From: Prorocentrum cordatum
Lineage: Eukaryota; Sar; Dinophyceae; Prorocentrales; Prorocentraceae
Direction of reading: 5' to 3'
NCBI GenBank assembly: GCA_963575745.1
Contig: CAUYUJ010021684.1
Location: 47,501 to 111,500, forward strand
DNA length: 64,000 nt
Part shown: positions 61,605 through 64,000 of the stretch, one piece after another
Layout: every line of letters starts with the position of its first letter
How positions within the stretch are numbered: the first letter of the stretch is position 1
Program-made: the position numbers and the translations under genes
The notes under the pieces: generated by a model
Databases searched by the model: none
Told to the model about the DNA's origin: nothing
Seen by the model: only the letters and a program-made list of their open reading frames with translations

Positions 61605-61919
61605 TAGACAATCTCAGGGCAACTCAGCAGGAGTCTGCATTCCCTGCACTACCTTCGTAATGCTCGATGTGCTGATTTGTCGTTCCCCTGAGATTGTCTA
61701 CGGTAGGTTTGCGTCGTGTCGACCAGCGGCGACCCCAGCGCGGGCGTTCCAGGTTGAACGCCGCCAGCGACCCAGAATCGATCGATGTTGAACGATCGGA
61801 CGTTGCGGCAGCGGCCGATCGTTCAAGGTTGAACGATCCCCGCGGTGTCAGAAACCAACGCTGGGGTCGGCACGACACGAACCTGCCGTACTGATTTGTC
61901 GTTCCCCTGAGATTGTCTA
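61605..61919. mobile_element. Nested fold-back/TIR element cluster
   Basis: TAGACAATCTCAGGG at 61605-61619 is the exact complement of CCCTGAGATTGTCTA at 61686-61700 and again at 61905-61919. A perfect 29-bp direct repeat (61672-61700 and 61891-61919) encloses an inner segment whose ends, CGGTAGGTTTGCGTCGTG and CACGACACGAACCTGCCG, form an imperfect TIR bordered by TA on each side. Inside is a perfect 10-bp hairpin, GATCGTTCAA / TTGAACGATC, at 61817-61838. Non-coding. Confidence 0.7.
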
Positions 61920-62015
61920 TTCATCCTGGGGGCATGACGAATCCAGTGCATCGCATGATCACCATCGCTGGTCATCGCGGGAGCGGCGCGCGTCCTCGGT
62001 CGATGTTCAGGAGGG

Positions 62016-62174
62016 GGCAAACACACACACACAGACACCATGAATCGTCGATCCCCAGGAACGTATGGGGCAATGTGGGAAGTGGGGGAGAGGACAGAAC
62101 ACCCAGAAAATGTGGGAAAATATGGAGAATATCTCTATGTGTGTATTTACTTGTGTGTCCCGGGGCCCCTTCAG
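62016..62174 (+). repeat. 160-bp dispersed repeat, copy 5
   Basis: Blocks in order: ACACACACACACAGACACC, AATCGTCGATCCCCAGG, GGGAAGTGGGGGAG, ACCCAGAAAATGTGGG, TTGTGTGTCCCGGGG and CCCCTTCAG. Confidence 0.86.
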
Positions 62175-62425
62175 ATATACGATGCAGGGGGCGTCCAAGC
62201 GTCCGTACTTTTAGGGCTGGATTTGATTCTCGGGCACATGTTTTGAGTGGGCCTGAGGAGACCATGGATGTCGCCCGTCCATGGTTGTATTGCACTCGAT
62301 GGTCGTGCAGCTTCTGCCAGAAATTCCCTGCAGATTCATCTACACGAGGCTGGCTCTTTCATGATCGGACGTCGGCTGAACACACCTTTTCCTTCTAGGG
62401 CAACCGCGCGCTTACTGAGGAAGAC

Positions 62426-62920
62426 ATGGCTCAAGCCCACGGCTCAAGCGGTGCCCTGGCTCAAGAGACTTGGATTCATCGGCATGGACATGACGGGCAT
62501 GAGGGCCTGCTGCCGCCGCGGAGGAGGCCGTGGATCCGCCGTTCGACCCTTGCCGAGTCCGTTTGCGAGGAGCCGCCCCCAGGCTGCTTCGACCAGCTCG
62601 TGTTCTGCCAGGCCGTCGACCACGAGGGCCTTCACGAGCGCAGCAGCTCCGAGCTGAAGCACGGGCACGTGGCCAGGATGGCAGCCTTCGAGACTACGTT
62701 CCAGCATTTCGTGAAGCCAGCGCCCGGTTTCGAGGGCACTCTGTCGGTCTCTGGGCGCTCACCGACCCCTTCGGCGGCGGTTGCAGCGACGAGATCTGGA
62801 ACGAGCGATGTTCTCGGTCATGCGCATCCTAGTGGCGAGGATCGCCACTGGCAAGGACTGTATCCAGCATTCCAGCCTCTGAGCAAGGCGCCTGAGGCTG
62901 CAGCGGCAGAAGGTGTCTGA
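62426..62920 (+). CDS. Possible small protein, unknown function
   Basis: 164 codons from ATG 62426 to TGA 62918-62920. The N-terminus is low complexity (MAQAHGSSGALAQ). A more protein-like centre follows (LAESVCEEPPPGCFDQLVF, CQAVDHEGLHERSSSELKHG, MAAFETTFQHFVKPAPGFEG) and then a Ser/Ala-rich tail. No family is recognised. The start region contains three GGCTCAAG octamers, the 3' end of the dinoflagellate spliced leader. It could be a retroposed fragment, an exon of a larger gene or a chance frame. Confidence 0.3.
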   Translation: MAQAHGSSGALAQETWIHRHGHDGHEGLLPPRRRPWIRRSTLAESVCEEPPPGCFDQLVFCQAVDHEGLHERSSSELKHGHVARMAAFETTFQHFVKPAPGFEGTLSVSGRSPTPSAAVAATRSGTSDVLGHAHPSGEDRHWQGLYPAFQPLSKAPEAAAAEGV

Positions 62921-64000
62921 GAGTGGCGCCGCGTGAACGAGATGCCTCATCCAGAATTGTGCTGGCCCCGATAGCGATTGCAGAATTCGCGCGTGGTTTC
63001 CTTCAATACGCCGAGAGCCGAAGCGTGTGGCCGAGCGCTTGCGGCTAAGAGGACGGCCCAGCCTTGAACAGTGCCATCCCCGACGCGGAAGCGCCTGGCC
63101 GGTCACAGACAGACGCCAGCAGGCGCCCGGCACACATTCTCGCGCTACCCCAGGGCTTTGTGCCCTCCTTACCTCGCGCCCCCTACGTAGCTCCTGGGGG
63201 AGCGCCGTCGCCATCACAGCACGCAACCTTCAGGACAGATGTACATCTGTTCGTCGTGCAGCCTGGCGACCTTGCACGTTTGAAGATCACAGTCAAGTTC
63301 CAGCATTCCGCTTGAAGGGCTCCCACCGCTGAAGTACAGTCGTTCCTTGGGGTCCTCATAACGTATTCTCTCGGATTCACGCCAGTTCACTCGAGGCCAA
63401 GGGGGCTGGACGTGGCAGTCGCGGGCGCATGTGACCTCCAGCTCCTCGCGGGGCCCGAGCACAATGGGCCGCTGCGGCTCACCTCGACAAGCTCCTGGCC
63501 GTTGTACAGGTGTGATCCTGGCTGTTTGTTTTTTGTTGCTCCTTCTCCTCCTCCTCCTCCACTTCTTCTCCCTCCTTTCCCTCCCGATCCATCTCTTCCT
63601 CGTCTTCAGTTCCACCGTCATAGTATTTCCTGCTCTGCCGCACCGTCCCCGTGGAGTGTGGAAGCGCCCCTGCGGGACATGGGTGGCTGGAGACGGCGTT
63701 GTTGCGATCGGAGGTGAGTGCGCTTGTTCCTCCTCGGGACAGTCTGCGGTCCATCACGGGCGGCTGGCGATTTTGATCCGTAGTTCCAGTCAGCCACTAT
63801 CTGTTTCAACGAAACGAATCAGTTCCAACCCGTGCGCGTCAGACACGCCGTCGGCGTGTCGGCAAGGGTGTTTTGTTTTGCGTGCATGTCTGCGGTGATC
63901 ATGTGGTCTCTGGATACATGTACGCGCTGGCATCCTTCGTTTTTCTTCGTTGTGTACGTATTACCTGTTTTGCTGTCTTTTTCCCCTCGTATCCGGACAA
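62921..64000. other. Right end of window, mostly unassigned
   Basis: Apart from the minus-strand frame at 63214-63621 no coding region is convincing. A short CCT run lies at 63543-63560. The last 200 bases are less GC-rich than the rest of the window and may belong to the next intron or intergenic unit. Confidence 0.45.
63214..63621 (-). CDS. Possible minus-strand terminal exon, unknown function
   Basis: Only the part from about 63510 down to the stop TGA 63214-63216 looks protein-like: RPIVLGPREELEVTC, ARDCHVQPPWPRVNW, YEDPKERLYFSGG, LELDCDLQTCKVARLHDEQ, YICPEGCVL. It has five to six cysteines and balanced composition. The upstream part is a Lys/Glu/Arg repeat from a CCT run and is unlikely to be coding. 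There is no ATG at the start of the good part, so it would have to be the last exon of a gene entering from the right. No family recognised. Confidence 0.25.
   Translation of the reverse strand: MTVELKTRKRWIGRERREKKWRRRRRRSNKKQTARITPVQRPGACRGEPQRPIVLGPREELEVTCARDCHVQPPWPRVNWRESERIRYEDPKERLYFSGGSPSSGMLELDCDLQTCKVARLHDEQMYICPEGCVL

Overview
The window looks like nuclear DNA of a high-GC dinoflagellate. The evidence is GC-rich sequence crowded with microsatellites, a 10-base match to the 3' end of the dinoflagellate spliced leader (DinoSL) in front of an intronless gene, a GC-donor intron, and tyrosine-recombinase (YR) retrotransposons whose Gag, YVDN-type RT and methyltransferase-like domains resemble those of this group. 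High GC would suit a Prorocentrum-like genome, but the species cannot be fixed from sequence alone.

Layout. 1-14.4 kb: two direct copies of a segmental duplication (1-4979 and 10580-14355). Each carries a gene for a folate-receptor-like membrane protein. The left copy is cut by the window edge; the right copy (10029-10997) is complete, intronless, and has a textbook thiamine pyrophosphate (TPP) riboswitch (9887-9968) in its leader. Between the copies lie an 88-bp minisatellite, a 2.4-kb TAC-type trinucleotide tract and a GAATCC-type degenerate repeat. 14.4-19.06 kb: microsatellites, small dispersed repeats and MITEs, no recognisable gene.

19.06-47.27 kb: a three-level nest of transposons. 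The outermost is a very large YR retrotransposon on the minus strand with split direct repeats (A1 - ORFs - B1 - A2 - B2). A plus-strand LINE of the restriction-like-endonuclease type (about 34.4-45.3 kb) lies inside it. That LINE is in turn interrupted just before its RT active site by a nearly intact 6,973-bp Ngaro/PAT-like YR retrotransposon (36444-43416) encoding Gag, RT-RNase H, and a YR fused to a cytosine-methyltransferase-like domain.

47.27-55.4 kb: a 100-N assembly gap, an ATC microsatellite and a second LINE with AP endonuclease, RT and RNase H domains, broken by frameshifts and one stop. 55.4-64 kb: microsatellites, four of five copies of a 160-bp dispersed repeat, two probable exons of a triose-phosphate/nucleotide-sugar transporter-family gene, a fold-back element cluster, and two weakly supported reading frames.

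Functional reading. The one complete host gene is a surface receptor-like protein whose leader carries a vitamin B1 sensor, implying TPP-controlled uptake of thiamin or a precursor. The rest of the window mainly records transposition, duplication and microsatellite growth. Comparing the two duplicate copies reveals empty and filled sites that define at least two MITE families.
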